DNA from: Micromonospora cathayae
GTDB taxonomy: Bacteria; Actinomycetota; Actinomycetes; Mycobacteriales; Micromonosporaceae
Reading direction: 5' to 3'
DNA length: 64,000 nt
Assembly (NCBI RefSeq): GCF_028993575.1
Contig: NZ_CP118615.1
Span: 4,059,001-4,123,000, forward strand
Both the position numbers and the translations under genes were made by a program. The first letter of the stretch is position 1. Every line of letters begins with the position of its first letter. The notes under the pieces were generated by a model. The model saw only the letters and a program-made list of their open reading frames with translations. It was not told the origin of the DNA and ran no database searches. Shown piece by piece: positions 6,768-14,628 of the stretch.

Positions 6768-8300
6768 CTACCGGCCGCGGCGGCGTAGCCGGGCGGCCAG
6801 CCGGGCGGCGGTCACCGGTACCACCGCCACCACGAACTGCCCGCTGCGCGCGTCCCGGCTGGTGGTGATCCCGAACAGGCGCGTGCCGTGCCGGCGGATC
6901 CGGGGCCGGGCGGGCGGCAGCCCGGGGGCGCGCAGCGGGGCGCTGCCCCGACCGGCCGGGCCGTCGACCTCGACCCGCAGCGGATGCCGCTGACCCGAAG
7001 CGGCGCTCCGGGCGAGCAGGTCGTCCACCCGGAACCGGACCCGCACCAGGCTGCCCCGGTCGTCGGTGTGGATGTCCAACGTGCTGCCCTCGACCTGCCC
7101 GGCGTGCAGGCGTACCGGGCCGCCGACCGTCCGGCCCAGGGCCGGGACCGGGCTGCGGGCGGTCACCGTCAGGCTGCCGGTGCCCGCCCAGGTCACGCCG
7201 ACCGTGTCGAGCCGGGCCAGCCAGTCGGCCCGGACGTCGGTCACCTCCGTCCAGGTGGGCCGGCCGGGCACCGGGTAGCCGGCGTACCAGCGCCCGTCGG
7301 CCACCACCGTCGGTGGTACCCCCACCTCGGCGTCCTGACCGACCACGGTGAGCAGGTCGTCCAGCCCGCCCGCGCCGACCGCGCCGAGCCGGAGCCGGGT
7401 CTCGATGCCGAGCTGGTCACGCAGGTCCTCGGTGAGGTACCGGTCGACCAGCCGCCGCACCACCGCGTACACCCGCTCCTGGGTGGGGCGGTCCAGCGTA
7501 CGGACGTCGTCGGCGACCAGGTGGGCGACCTCCAGCCCGAAGTGCCGCCGCAACACCGCGTCGCGCTGCTTGCCGGCCGGGATCAGCTCGGCGACCCGGT
7601 CCACCAGCAGCTCCACGCAGCGTAGCCGCTGGTCGAGGCGGCTGCGGTAGGTGATGTTGCCGGCGTCCAGCCGCCGTACCGCGTGGTAGTAGTCGTAGTC
7701 GGCGAGCACCGAGACCCGCCGCGCCCGGTAGAGGGCCTCCAGGGTGAACGGCTGGTCGCTGAGGATCGGCATGTCCGCGCAGAACCGCAGCCGGTGTCGT
7801 TCCAGCAGCTCCCGCCGGAACAGCTTGATGTTCGCCAGCGACCAGGGCAGCGCCGAGTCGAACAGGTCCACGTCGCTGCGCGTCTCGGCGAAGATCTCCT
7901 GGGACATGTACCGGCCGTTGACCCCCACCGCCCGGCCGAGCACCACGTCCGAGTCCCACCGGTCGGCCGCGGCGACCAGCCGCTCCAGCGCCTGCGGGCC
8001 GAGCCGGTCGTCCGAGCCCACGAAGAACACGTACCGGCCGGTGGCCAGGTCGAGGCCCCGGTTGCAGGGGACCGCCGGCCCGCCCGAGTTGGGCTGGTGG
8101 ACCACCCGCACGGTGTCCGGGTACCGGGCGGCGAGCTGGTCCAGCAGCCGGCCACCGCCGTCGGTGGAGCCGTCGTCCACCGCCACGATCTCCATCCGGT
8201 GGCGGCCGATGGTCTGGCCGAGCAGCGACGCCAGACAGGCCCGCAGGTACGGCATGGTGTTGTACACCGGGACGACGACGCTGACGTCGGGAACCTGCAC
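6768..8300 (-). CDS. GT2 family glycosyltransferase with C-terminal beta-rich region
   Basis: A 510-residue protein. The first 220 residues form a GT-A glycosyltransferase: VSVVVPVYNT, VDDGSTDG (nucleotide binding) and FFVGSDDRL (the metal-binding DxD-like site). The middle is helical. The C-terminal 200 residues look beta-rich with repeated short strands, reminiscent of the trimerisation/sandwich modules of TarP/TarS-like teichoic acid glycosyltransferases; that link is inference. There are no membrane helices. The start is a GTG with AAGGAG upstream. Earlier in-frame starts lack family similarity. Donor and acceptor are unknown; cell-wall glycopolymer glycosylation is plausible. Confidence 0.85.
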   Translation of the reverse strand: MQVPDVSVVVPVYNTMPYLRACLASLLGQTIGRHRMEIVAVDDGSTDGGGRLLDQLAARYPDTVRVVHQPNSGGPAVPCNRGLDLATGRYVFFVGSDDRLGPQALERLVAAADRWDSDVVLGRAVGVNGRYMSQEIFAETRSDVDLFDSALPWSLANIKLFRRELLERHRLRFCADMPILSDQPFTLEALYRARRVSVLADYDYYHAVRRLDAGNITYRSRLDQRLRCVELLVDRVAELIPAGKQRDAVLRRHFGLEVAHLVADDVRTLDRPTQERVYAVVRRLVDRYLTEDLRDQLGIETRLRLGAVGAGGLDDLLTVVGQDAEVGVPPTVVADGRWYAGYPVPGRPTWTEVTDVRADWLARLDTVGVTWAGTGSLTVTARSPVPALGRTVGGPVRLHAGQVEGSTLDIHTDDRGSLVRVRFRVDDLLARSAASGQRHPLRVEVDGPAGRGSAPLRAPGLPPARPRIRRHGTRLFGITTSRDARSGQFVVAVVPVTAARLAARLRRRGR

Positions 8301-8649
8301 GCTCGCGCTCCTTCTGGCACCGGGGTGGTCGGCGGCCGGGCCGGTCGAGGGGCGGCGGGATCCGATCGGACGTCCTGGTTCGAGGATGCCCTGACCCGAC
8401 GGGTCGGATCCAGCTTTCCCCAGCTCAGGTGTGCCCTGTCGGGCGCTCGTCCGCCCGGCCGGGGACACCGGTGCCGCGCCGGGACGGCCGCCGGGTCTCC
8501 TCCGGCTGAGGATGGTCGGTGCCGTTGTCCGACCGGCGACCGGCAGATGACCGACCGTCGACCGGCCGGCGGCGGACCGTCGTCGGGCCGCCGGTTCCCG
8601 CCCCGCCCCGCGACGTTTGTCGGGCGTGGCGAGGGGAAGGGCAGCGGAC
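8301..8649. other. Divergent intergenic region
   Basis: About 350 bases between the divergent GT2 and NDH-2 genes. It must hold promoters for both, but I see no convincing -10/-35 pair. The sequence is GC-rich with scattered GACCGGC motifs, no gene, and no long inverted repeat. Confidence 0.5.
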
Positions 8650-9951
8650 ATGACGAAGCCTCGTGTGGTGATCGTGGGAGCCGGTTTCGCCGGGTACCAC
8701 GCGGCGAAGACCCTGGCCCGACTCGCCCGCGGTCGCGCCGAGATCGTGCTGCTGAACTCGACCGACTACTTCCTCTACCTGCCCCTGCTGCCCGAGGTGG
8801 CGGCCGGCGTGGTGGAGCCCAGCCGGATCTCCGTCCCGCTCAGCGGCACCCTCGACGGCGTCCGGGTGATCATCGGTGAGGCCGACCGGGTGGACCTGCA
8901 GAACCGCTGGGTCGGTTTCACCCAGCCCGAGGGGGACCGGGGCCAGTTGGCGTACGACCGGCTGGTGCTCGCCGTGGGCAGCGTCAACAAGCTGCTGCCC
9001 ATCCCCGGGGTGACCGAGTACGCGCACGGGTTCCGGGGCCTGCCCGAGGCGCTCTACCTGCATGACCACGTGGTCCGGCAGATCGAGCTGGCCGAACAGG
9101 CGGTGGACCCGGCCGAGCAGCGGGCCCGCGCCACCTTCGTCGTGGTGGGCGCCGGCTACACCGGTACCGAGGTGGCCGCGCACGGCCAGCTGTTCACCGA
9201 CGCACTCGTCGCGCAACGGTCCCGGCTGACCATCCGGCCCCGCTGGCTGCTGCTGGACGTGGCCCCCCGGGTCCTGCCCGAGCTGGACCAGCGGATGTCC
9301 GACACCGCCCAACGGGTGCTCGACCGGAGGGGCGTGGACGTGCGGATGGGCACCTCGGTGGCCGAGGCGACCGCCGACGGGGTGAAGCTGACCGACGGCG
9401 ACTACGTGCCCACCTGCACCCTGGTCTGGTGCGTCGGGGTACGCCCCGACCCGTTCGTGGCCGAGCTGGGGCTCCGCACCGAGAAGGGCCGGCTGGTGGT
9501 CGACGAGTACCTCACCGTCCCCGGCTTCCCCGAGGTGTACGCGTGCGGCGACGCCGCCGCTGTGCCCGACCTGACCCGCCCCGGCGGGATCTGCGCGATG
9601 ACCGCCCAGCACGCCCAACGGCAGGGCAAACTGGTCGCCCACAACATCGCCGCCTCGTACGGGCAGGGCCGGCGCAGGCCGTACAAGCACCACGACCTGG
9701 GGTGGGTGGTCGACCTGGGCGGGTGGGACGCGGCGGCGAACCCGCTGAAGCTGTCGCTGTCCGGCCCGCCGGCCAAGGCGGTGACCCGGGGCTACCACCT
9801 GCTCGCCATGCCCGGCAACCGGGCCCGGGTGGGCGCGGACTGGCTGCTCGACGCGACCCTGCCCCGCCCGGCCGTGCAACTCGGCCTGGTGCCGGCCAAC
9901 GCCGTACCGCTGGAGAGTTCCTCCCCGGAGGTCCCGGCCTACCGTCGCTGA
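8650..9951 (+). CDS. Type II NADH dehydrogenase-like FAD-dependent oxidoreductase
   Basis: A 433-residue pyridine-nucleotide-disulfide oxidoreductase of the NDH-2 class, which transfers electrons from NADH to quinone at the membrane without pumping protons. The FAD dinucleotide motif is VVIVGAGFAGYHAAKTL, the NADH motif VVGAGYTGTEVAAH, and the second FAD contact VYACGDAAAVPD. Length and FLYLPLLPEVAAG agree with NDH-2. No extra domain is fused. The ATG with GGGGAAGGG upstream is clear. It is divergent from the GT2 gene and overlaps the convergent AI-2E gene by 13 bases. A quinone-reactive paralogue with a different acceptor cannot be excluded. Confidence 0.88.
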   Translation: MTKPRVVIVGAGFAGYHAAKTLARLARGRAEIVLLNSTDYFLYLPLLPEVAAGVVEPSRISVPLSGTLDGVRVIIGEADRVDLQNRWVGFTQPEGDRGQLAYDRLVLAVGSVNKLLPIPGVTEYAHGFRGLPEALYLHDHVVRQIELAEQAVDPAEQRARATFVVVGAGYTGTEVAAHGQLFTDALVAQRSRLTIRPRWLLLDVAPRVLPELDQRMSDTAQRVLDRRGVDVRMGTSVAEATADGVKLTDGDYVPTCTLVWCVGVRPDPFVAELGLRTEKGRLVVDEYLTVPGFPEVYACGDAAAVPDLTRPGGICAMTAQHAQRQGKLVAHNIAASYGQGRRRPYKHHDLGWVVDLGGWDAAANPLKLSLSGPPAKAVTRGYHLLAMPGNRARVGADWLLDATLPRPAVQLGLVPANAVPLESSSPEVPAYRR

Positions 9952-11024
9952 TCCCGACGGTTCCCCGCCGGCCCGCCACCTCGACGGGCGAGCCGGCGGG
10001 GCAGCCCGGCCTCCCGGAGCAGCACCTGGACGATCCCGGCGGCGGGGATCGCCAGCAGCGCGCCGACCAGGCCGGCGAGTTCGGCGGCGAGCAGCACGCT
10101 GACCAGCACGGTCAACGGGTTCAGCCGGACCGCCCGGCCCATGATGACCGGTTGCAGCAGATGGTTCTCCACCTGCTGGTAGACCACGAAGAAGACCAGC
10201 GTGACGATGCCGGCGGTGGGGGAGTGCAGGAAGGCCGCCCCGGCGGCGACCAGCGCCCCGACCGTCGCCCCCACCAGGGGCACCAGGTCGGCCACCGCGA
10301 CCAGCAGGGCGATCACCGCCGCGAACGGCACGCCCAGCAGGAACAGGACGACGAACGTCAGACCTCCGCAGATCACGCTGATCAGCAGGTTGCCGGTGAC
10401 GTACCCGGTGATGGTGCGCCCGCACTCCCGTCCGATCCGGCGCAGCCGTTCACCCCGGCCGTCCCCGGACAGGGCGAGCAGCGCCACGCTCATCCTCGGT
10501 GCCTCCAACACCATCAGGTACGCCAGCACGGTCACCGTGACCACGCCGACCACGCCCTCCACCACGCCGCGCACCACGCCCAGCGCGGGCTGACGGGCCC
10601 GCTCGGTGTACCCCTCGATCAGGCCCCGGTGGGTCTCCGCGTACCGGCGCAGGCCGAACCGGTCCAGCAGCTCACCGAGCCGTCCCTGCCCGGACCGGGC
10701 TTCCCGGAGCAGTTCCGGCGCGTGCGCCACGAACCGGGTCACCTCGTCGAGCAGGGGCACCACGATCAGCGCGGCCACGCCACTGAGCAGCGCGAACGTC
10801 GCGAGGAACACCAGCAGGGTGGCGAGCGTGCGCCGGCGGACGAACCGGCGCTGCAAGCGGTCCACCGGTGGTTTCAGCGCGGCGGCGAAGAAGGCGGCCA
10901 GCACGAGCCAGACCAGCACCCGCCGGGTGGCCCAGAGCAGCAGCAACCCGAGCAGGGTGACCAGCACCAGACCGATGACGATCATGACGCGCCGGGCGGT
11001 CCGCCGGTCGTCCGGGCTGCTCAT
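9939..11024 (-). CDS. AI-2E family transporter (PerM/UPF0118)
   Basis: A 361-residue membrane protein with about eight helices in the AI-2E/PerM arrangement: a first pair of helices, a long soluble segment (about 90-150), and a C-terminal helix bundle. Family-typical motifs are AYLMVLEAPRM, YVTGNLLISVICGG, LVPLVGATVGALVA and NHLLQPVIMGRAV. Members export diverse small molecules or act as Na+/H+ antiporters; substrate is unknown. Its last codons overlap the end of the NDH-2 gene on the other strand. The spermidine-synthase-like gene is 41 bases upstream on the same strand. Confidence 0.88.
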   Translation of the reverse strand: MSSPDDRRTARRVMIVIGLVLVTLLGLLLLWATRRVLVWLVLAAFFAAALKPPVDRLQRRFVRRRTLATLLVFLATFALLSGVAALIVVPLLDEVTRFVAHAPELLREARSGQGRLGELLDRFGLRRYAETHRGLIEGYTERARQPALGVVRGVVEGVVGVVTVTVLAYLMVLEAPRMSVALLALSGDGRGERLRRIGRECGRTITGYVTGNLLISVICGGLTFVVLFLLGVPFAAVIALLVAVADLVPLVGATVGALVAAGAAFLHSPTAGIVTLVFFVVYQQVENHLLQPVIMGRAVRLNPLTVLVSVLLAAELAGLVGALLAIPAAGIVQVLLREAGLPRRLARRGGGPAGNRRDQRR

Positions 11025-11065
11025 CCGGCGCGGCTACCCGGTGGCGGCGGAGGGAAACCCGCAGG

Positions 11066-11854
11066 TCAGTCCACGCCCAGCGTGGCGTCGGTCGCCGGGA
11101 GCGCGCCGGCGGTGAAGTCGGTCAGGGCGGGGCCGTGCAGCACCACGCCGGGCAGCGCGTCCCGGGCCACCCGGGCGACCAGCCGGGGCACCGGCAGCCG
11201 GCCGGGGCGGGGCGCGGCGGCCAGCACCACGTTGCCGTACCGCCGGCCGCCGAGCATCCGCCGGGCGGCCACCAGGCAGACGTCGGCGAACACCGCGCCG
11301 AGGGTGGCCGCCTGCACCCGGGAGAGGACCAGCGGCGGCAGGTCGGTCAGGTTGACCAGGTAGAGCCCGTCCGGGGCGAGGACCCGGGCCACCTCGGCGG
11401 CGAACTCGACGCTGCGTACGTGCGCCGGCATCCGCGCGCCGGAGTAGATGTCGGCGAGCACCACGTCGTACCCGCCGGTCGGCTGCCCGGTCAGGGCCGC
11501 CCGCGCGTCGGCCAGGTCCAGCCGGATCCCCGGCGGTGGCGGCAGCTCCCGCACCACCAGGTCGAGCAGGACCGGATCACGCTCCACCACCTGCTGGACG
11601 GAGCCGGGCCGGGTGGCCGCCAGGTAGCGGGGCAGGGTCAGCGCGCCGCCGCCGAGGTGCAGCGCCCGCAGCGGTACGCCGGGCGGCGCGGCCAGGTCGA
11701 GCAGCGCCGCCATCCGGCGGACGTACTCGTACCGCAGGTGGGTCGGGTCGGCGGTGTCCACGTAGGACTGCTCGACACCGGCCGCGAGCAGGGTACGCCC
11801 GGTCGGGCGGCCCGGGTCGACCACCAGCACCGGGCCGTCGGCGGACCCGTCCAT
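11066..11854 (-). CDS. Spermidine synthase-like methyltransferase-fold protein
   Basis: A 262-residue protein with the spermidine-synthase Rossmann fold. LRALHLGGGALTLPRYLAA is the nucleotide/SAM glycine loop, QVVERDPVLLDLV the acidic strand end, and YDVVLADIYSGARMPAHV the position where polyamine synthases carry their catalytic Asp. The short N-terminal domain and the lack of other polyamine genes nearby suggest the broad 'fused/spermidine synthase-like' actinobacterial family rather than a proven polyamine enzyme. The ATG has a TACCAT -10 six bases upstream, consistent with leaderless expression. Confidence 0.82.
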   Translation of the reverse strand: MDGSADGPVLVVDPGRPTGRTLLAAGVEQSYVDTADPTHLRYEYVRRMAALLDLAAPPGVPLRALHLGGGALTLPRYLAATRPGSVQQVVERDPVLLDLVVRELPPPPGIRLDLADARAALTGQPTGGYDVVLADIYSGARMPAHVRSVEFAAEVARVLAPDGLYLVNLTDLPPLVLSRVQAATLGAVFADVCLVAARRMLGGRRYGNVVLAAAPRPGRLPVPRLVARVARDALPGVVLHGPALTDFTAGALPATDATLGVD

Positions 11855-11860
11855 GATCGC

Positions 11861-11866
11861 ATGGTA
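11861..11866 (-). promoter_or_regulatory. -10 element for a leaderless transcript
   Basis: TACCAT on the minus strand, six bases before the ATG of the spermidine-synthase-like gene. It fits TANNNT spacing; no ribosome site is present. Confidence 0.4.
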
Positions 11867-11991
11867 GCCGACCCGCCCCGGCCGGGCGGACCGGCCACCC
11901 GGACGGCTTCCCGGTCACCGCCGGGCACCGGGTCCGCCGGTACGGGGGCGCCGGCCCGCCGTACGGGGGCATGACGCCGCCCCGCGCCGAC

Positions 11992-12966
11992 TCAGCCGGC
12001 CACGCCCGCGCCCGCCTCCTCGATCGCGTCGTCCACCCGGTGGGCCAGGTCGACGTCCTGGGCGGTCACCGCGTCCGCGCGCCGGCTGCGCACGGTGAGC
12101 ACCGCGCTGGCCCCGGTCTGCCGGGTGATCTGCGGTCCCCGGCCGGTGTCGGCCCGGAGCCGGTCCAGCCGGTCGAGGACCCGGTCCAGGTTCCCCGGCG
12201 GCAGCGCCACGCTCCGCGACAACGCCCGGTCCCGGACCGACCAGTACGGCAGGTCGGCCAGCGCGGCCCGCAGCTCGTCGGCGGTCAGCGGCGCGGCCCT
12301 GCCCTCCGGTCCGACCACGCCACCACCGGCCTCCGGTGGCGTGAGCAGGTCCAACAGGCCCTCCGGTACGCGCAGCGACGCCACCAGGTCGCCATCCGCC
12401 TCGGCCAGCGCGGCGAGGGTCGCCTCCGCCTGGTAGCGGGCCTGCTCCGGGGTCCGGCCGCTGATCCGGGCCACCTCGGCGAGGAACCCCGGCAGGTCCC
12501 GGTGCCGTTCGATCCCGTCCACCGGCGTCACGTCGTGCAGCGACATCGGTACCGCCCGCAGCAGCCGGTCCCGGTCGGCGGGGTCCAGTGCCCTCGCCAG
12601 GACCAGCACCGTGGCCTCGGTACCGACCTTGGCGGTGCGGAAGTCGACGCCGGCCCGGCGGCCCACCTCCCCGACCAACTCCCGGTATCCGGTTCCGGTG
12701 GCGCCGGGCGTGGTCCCGCCCGGTCGGGGCCCCGGCCGCGGGTTGGCCGGCCGGCCGGCCGGCGGCGGTACCGGCCCGCCGCGAGTGCTGTCCGGTTTGT
12801 GGGCCCCGGCCGGCGGCGGCCCCGCACGTTTGCCCCGGTCCAGGTGGGTGGGTTGCTTGGACGCGCCGAGGGTGGTCCCGTCCCGGCTGGGCTGCCGGCC
12901 GCGTTCGCGGGCCTGACGGGCCAGGGTACGCCGCCGCTGGTTGTCACCCTCCATCTGCTTCCTCAT
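11992..12966 (-). CDS. DUF2267 protein with C-terminal pterin-4a-carbinolamine-dehydratase-like domain
   Basis: A 324-residue protein in three parts. Residues 1-100 are a basic, Pro/Gly-rich disordered leader. About 100-215 are a DUF2267-like helical domain (YRELVGEVGRRAGVD and later GFLAEVARISGRTPEQA). About 235-320 resemble pterin-4a-carbinolamine dehydratase: LTADELRAALADLPYWSV, a beta strand, a helix, and AVTAQDVDLAHRVDDAI. The catalytic His-His-Pro of the enzyme is replaced by GRGP, so the domain is probably not a dehydratase. It may keep only the DCoH-like binding fold. The ATG follows GAGG at eight bases; a second ATG four codons later is possible. Confidence 0.78.
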   Translation of the reverse strand: MRKQMEGDNQRRRTLARQARERGRQPSRDGTTLGASKQPTHLDRGKRAGPPPAGAHKPDSTRGGPVPPPAGRPANPRPGPRPGGTTPGATGTGYRELVGEVGRRAGVDFRTAKVGTEATVLVLARALDPADRDRLLRAVPMSLHDVTPVDGIERHRDLPGFLAEVARISGRTPEQARYQAEATLAALAEADGDLVASLRVPEGLLDLLTPPEAGGGVVGPEGRAAPLTADELRAALADLPYWSVRDRALSRSVALPPGNLDRVLDRLDRLRADTGRGPQITRQTGASAVLTVRSRRADAVTAQDVDLAHRVDDAIEEAGAGVAG

Positions 12967-13271
12967 CCGGCTGACCTCGCTTCCCGACTCGGTTGGCGCT
13001 GCCGGTCCCGGCTGGCGGTCGCGGGTCGACGGTCGCGGCCCGTGTTCCCGCGCACCACCACCGCGGCCCGCCCTGTGCCGCGTACCACCCGGTCCCGGCC
13101 TGCTCCCCGGCGGCTTCCCGGCCCCGGGCGCCCCGAAACCAGCGCCGGCCGGGCCGGCGGTTCTCCCGGATACGGCTTCATGCCAGCGGGGTGACGAGCC
13201 GTCACCCCGTCGCGGCACATGCTCGGTGCGGACCGGAGGAACTTCCGAAGCATGCGGAAGGGAAGGTCGTC
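12967..13271. other. Divergent intergenic region with two inverted repeats
   Basis: About 305 bases upstream of both neighbouring genes. Near the plus-strand gene, GGGGTGAC (13188-13195) is mirrored by GTCACCCC (13201-13208), and CTTCCG (13242-13247) by CGGAAG (13255-13260). They are candidate operators or hairpins. The rest is GC-rich with no visible gene. Confidence 0.5.
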
Positions 13272-13574
13272 ATGAAGAGGATTGTCGAGATCGTCCCCGC
13301 CCGACCCGGCTGGTACGCCCGCTGGCAGCTCACCCCGGACGCCACCCGCTGCTACCCGGTGACGGTGTGGGCGCTGGTGGAGGAGGCCGACGGCGTCGGT
13401 CGCGAGGTGATCGGCGTCGACTGTGTGGGGCAGTGGCCCGGATCGGACGACAACGAGGCGGGCAGCGAGTTCGTCCGCTATCTCTTCCACGCCCCCGAGG
13501 CGGGCGGTCCCGACGACCTGGAGCCGGAGCGGAACGCGCCCGGCCTGTCCCGGGAACCGGTCACCGCGGCCTGA
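13272..13574 (+). CDS. Hypothetical 100-residue soluble protein
   Basis: Not recognised as a named family. The sequence begins MKRIVEIVPARPGWYARW, continues with a predicted beta-rich segment (YPVTVWALVEEADG), and ends in an acidic, Pro-rich tail. It has no membrane helix or signal peptide. The ATG has GGGAAGG seven bases upstream, so translation is credible. It sits beside the partner-switching cluster and is convergent with its first STAS gene. The two inverted repeats in its upstream region suggest regulated expression. Confidence 0.65.
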   Translation: MKRIVEIVPARPGWYARWQLTPDATRCYPVTVWALVEEADGVGREVIGVDCVGQWPGSDDNEAGSEFVRYLFHAPEAGGPDDLEPERNAPGLSREPVTAA

Positions 13575-13651
13575 ACCGCCCGGCGCGGCTCGGGCGGGGC
13601 GCGTCGGCGGCGCGGTGCGACCGGTCGGGTCGGCGGCCCACGGACCGGGAC

Positions 13652-14005
13652 TCAGCCGACCTCGCGCACCTCGTCGTCGCCGGCCCGGCCGGCGGAGAGA
13701 AGTTCGGCCAAGCCGGTGCGGGCCAGCAACTGCTGGATCTGCTCGTTCATCCCGGTGAGCCGGACCGACCCGGGCCCGGCCCGGTAGATCACCACGAACG
13801 CGCTCAACCCGGACGAGTCACACAGGGTGACCCCGGTCAGGTCGACGGTGAGTTCGTCGTACCCCTCGGCCTGGGCCTGCCCGGCCGCCCGGATCAGCTG
13901 CGGAGCGGTGTCGAAGTCGAGTTCACCGGTCAGCCGCAACCGGGCGTGCCGGTCTGCGAGCCGGCTCACCTCGATGGTCAACAACTGACGGGGCATGTCC
14001 TCCAT
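13652..14005 (-). CDS. STAS domain anti-sigma factor antagonist
   Basis: A 117-residue single STAS domain of the SpoIIAA/RsbV type. The phosphorylation loop reads TLCDSSGLSAFVV, with the conserved Ser that an RsbW-type kinase phosphorylates and a SpoIIE phosphatase restores. When unphosphorylated, such proteins bind the anti-sigma factor and free sigma. A second STAS gene lies directly upstream on the same strand, and a SpoIIE phosphatase gene is divergent. No cognate kinase is adjacent; the nearest HATPase protein in this window is at about 61 kb. The first ATG is used, but a second three codons later is possible. Confidence 0.9.
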   Translation of the reverse strand: MEDMPRQLLTIEVSRLADRHARLRLTGELDFDTAPQLIRAAGQAQAEGYDELTVDLTGVTLCDSSGLSAFVVIYRAGPGSVRLTGMNEQIQQLLARTGLAELLSAGRAGDDEVREVG

Positions 14006-14046
14006 GTTCCCAGTTGGCGGCGTACCGGAAACCCCCGGGGGTCCGG

Positions 14047-14433
14047 CTATGCGGTGCTGCTGGCGGACCGGTCGCCGGTATCCGCCCGGGGCGGCCGGAC
14101 GAGCAGGCCGTTGACGCCGGTGATGTCGAGGATGGTGTCCAGGAACCGGGGCGTGTCGCGGAGGTGGATCGCCGTACCCTGCTGGTGGCCCTCGCGCCAG
14201 GCGTGCACGATGACCGCCAGGCCGGTGCTGTCGATGAAGAGCAGCCCGCCGAAGTCCAGCACGATGGCCGCCGGCCGGGCGGCCAGCAGATGGTCGAGCG
14301 CCGTCCGCAGCGGTGCCGCGGTGGTGAAGTCGAGGTCGCCCGCGACGCTGACCAGGGGTGCCCCGGAATCGGAGTCATCGATCGACATCGTCAACGGTGT
14401 CGATTCAGGCTTCCGCCGCTGGGGAACCACCAT
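14047..14433 (-). CDS. STAS domain protein (anti-sigma factor antagonist)
   Basis: A 128-residue STAS protein with IVLDFGGLLFIDSTGLAVIV, including the phosphorylatable Ser of the DSTGL loop. The N-terminus is about 15 residues longer than a minimal RsbV and the C-terminus carries an Arg/Ser-rich tail. It precedes the other minus-strand STAS gene by about 40 bases and probably shares its transcript. The ATG has GGAGAG five bases upstream; the preceding GTG codon is an alternative. Two different STAS proteins side by side suggest two antagonists feeding one or more anti-sigma factors. Confidence 0.88.
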   Translation of the reverse strand: MVVPQRRKPESTPLTMSIDDSDSGAPLVSVAGDLDFTTAAPLRTALDHLLAARPAAIVLDFGGLLFIDSTGLAVIVHAWREGHQQGTAIHLRDTPRFLDTILDITGVNGLLVRPPRADTGDRSASSTA

Positions 14434-14628
14434 CACGCCTCTCCGCAGGTGCTGCCGGTCGGGCAGTTTCTCGAAAATCGTAACAACCCCGGGGGCTGTC
14501 CGCCCGGTACGCCGACGCGGCCACGGGTGGCGTTACCGGCATACCGGCGTAGGCTGGGGCGAAGAGATTGGACCACACACGCCGTGACCGGCGGACCGAG
14601 GGTGTCGAGAAGGAGTGGGGCTTAGCTG

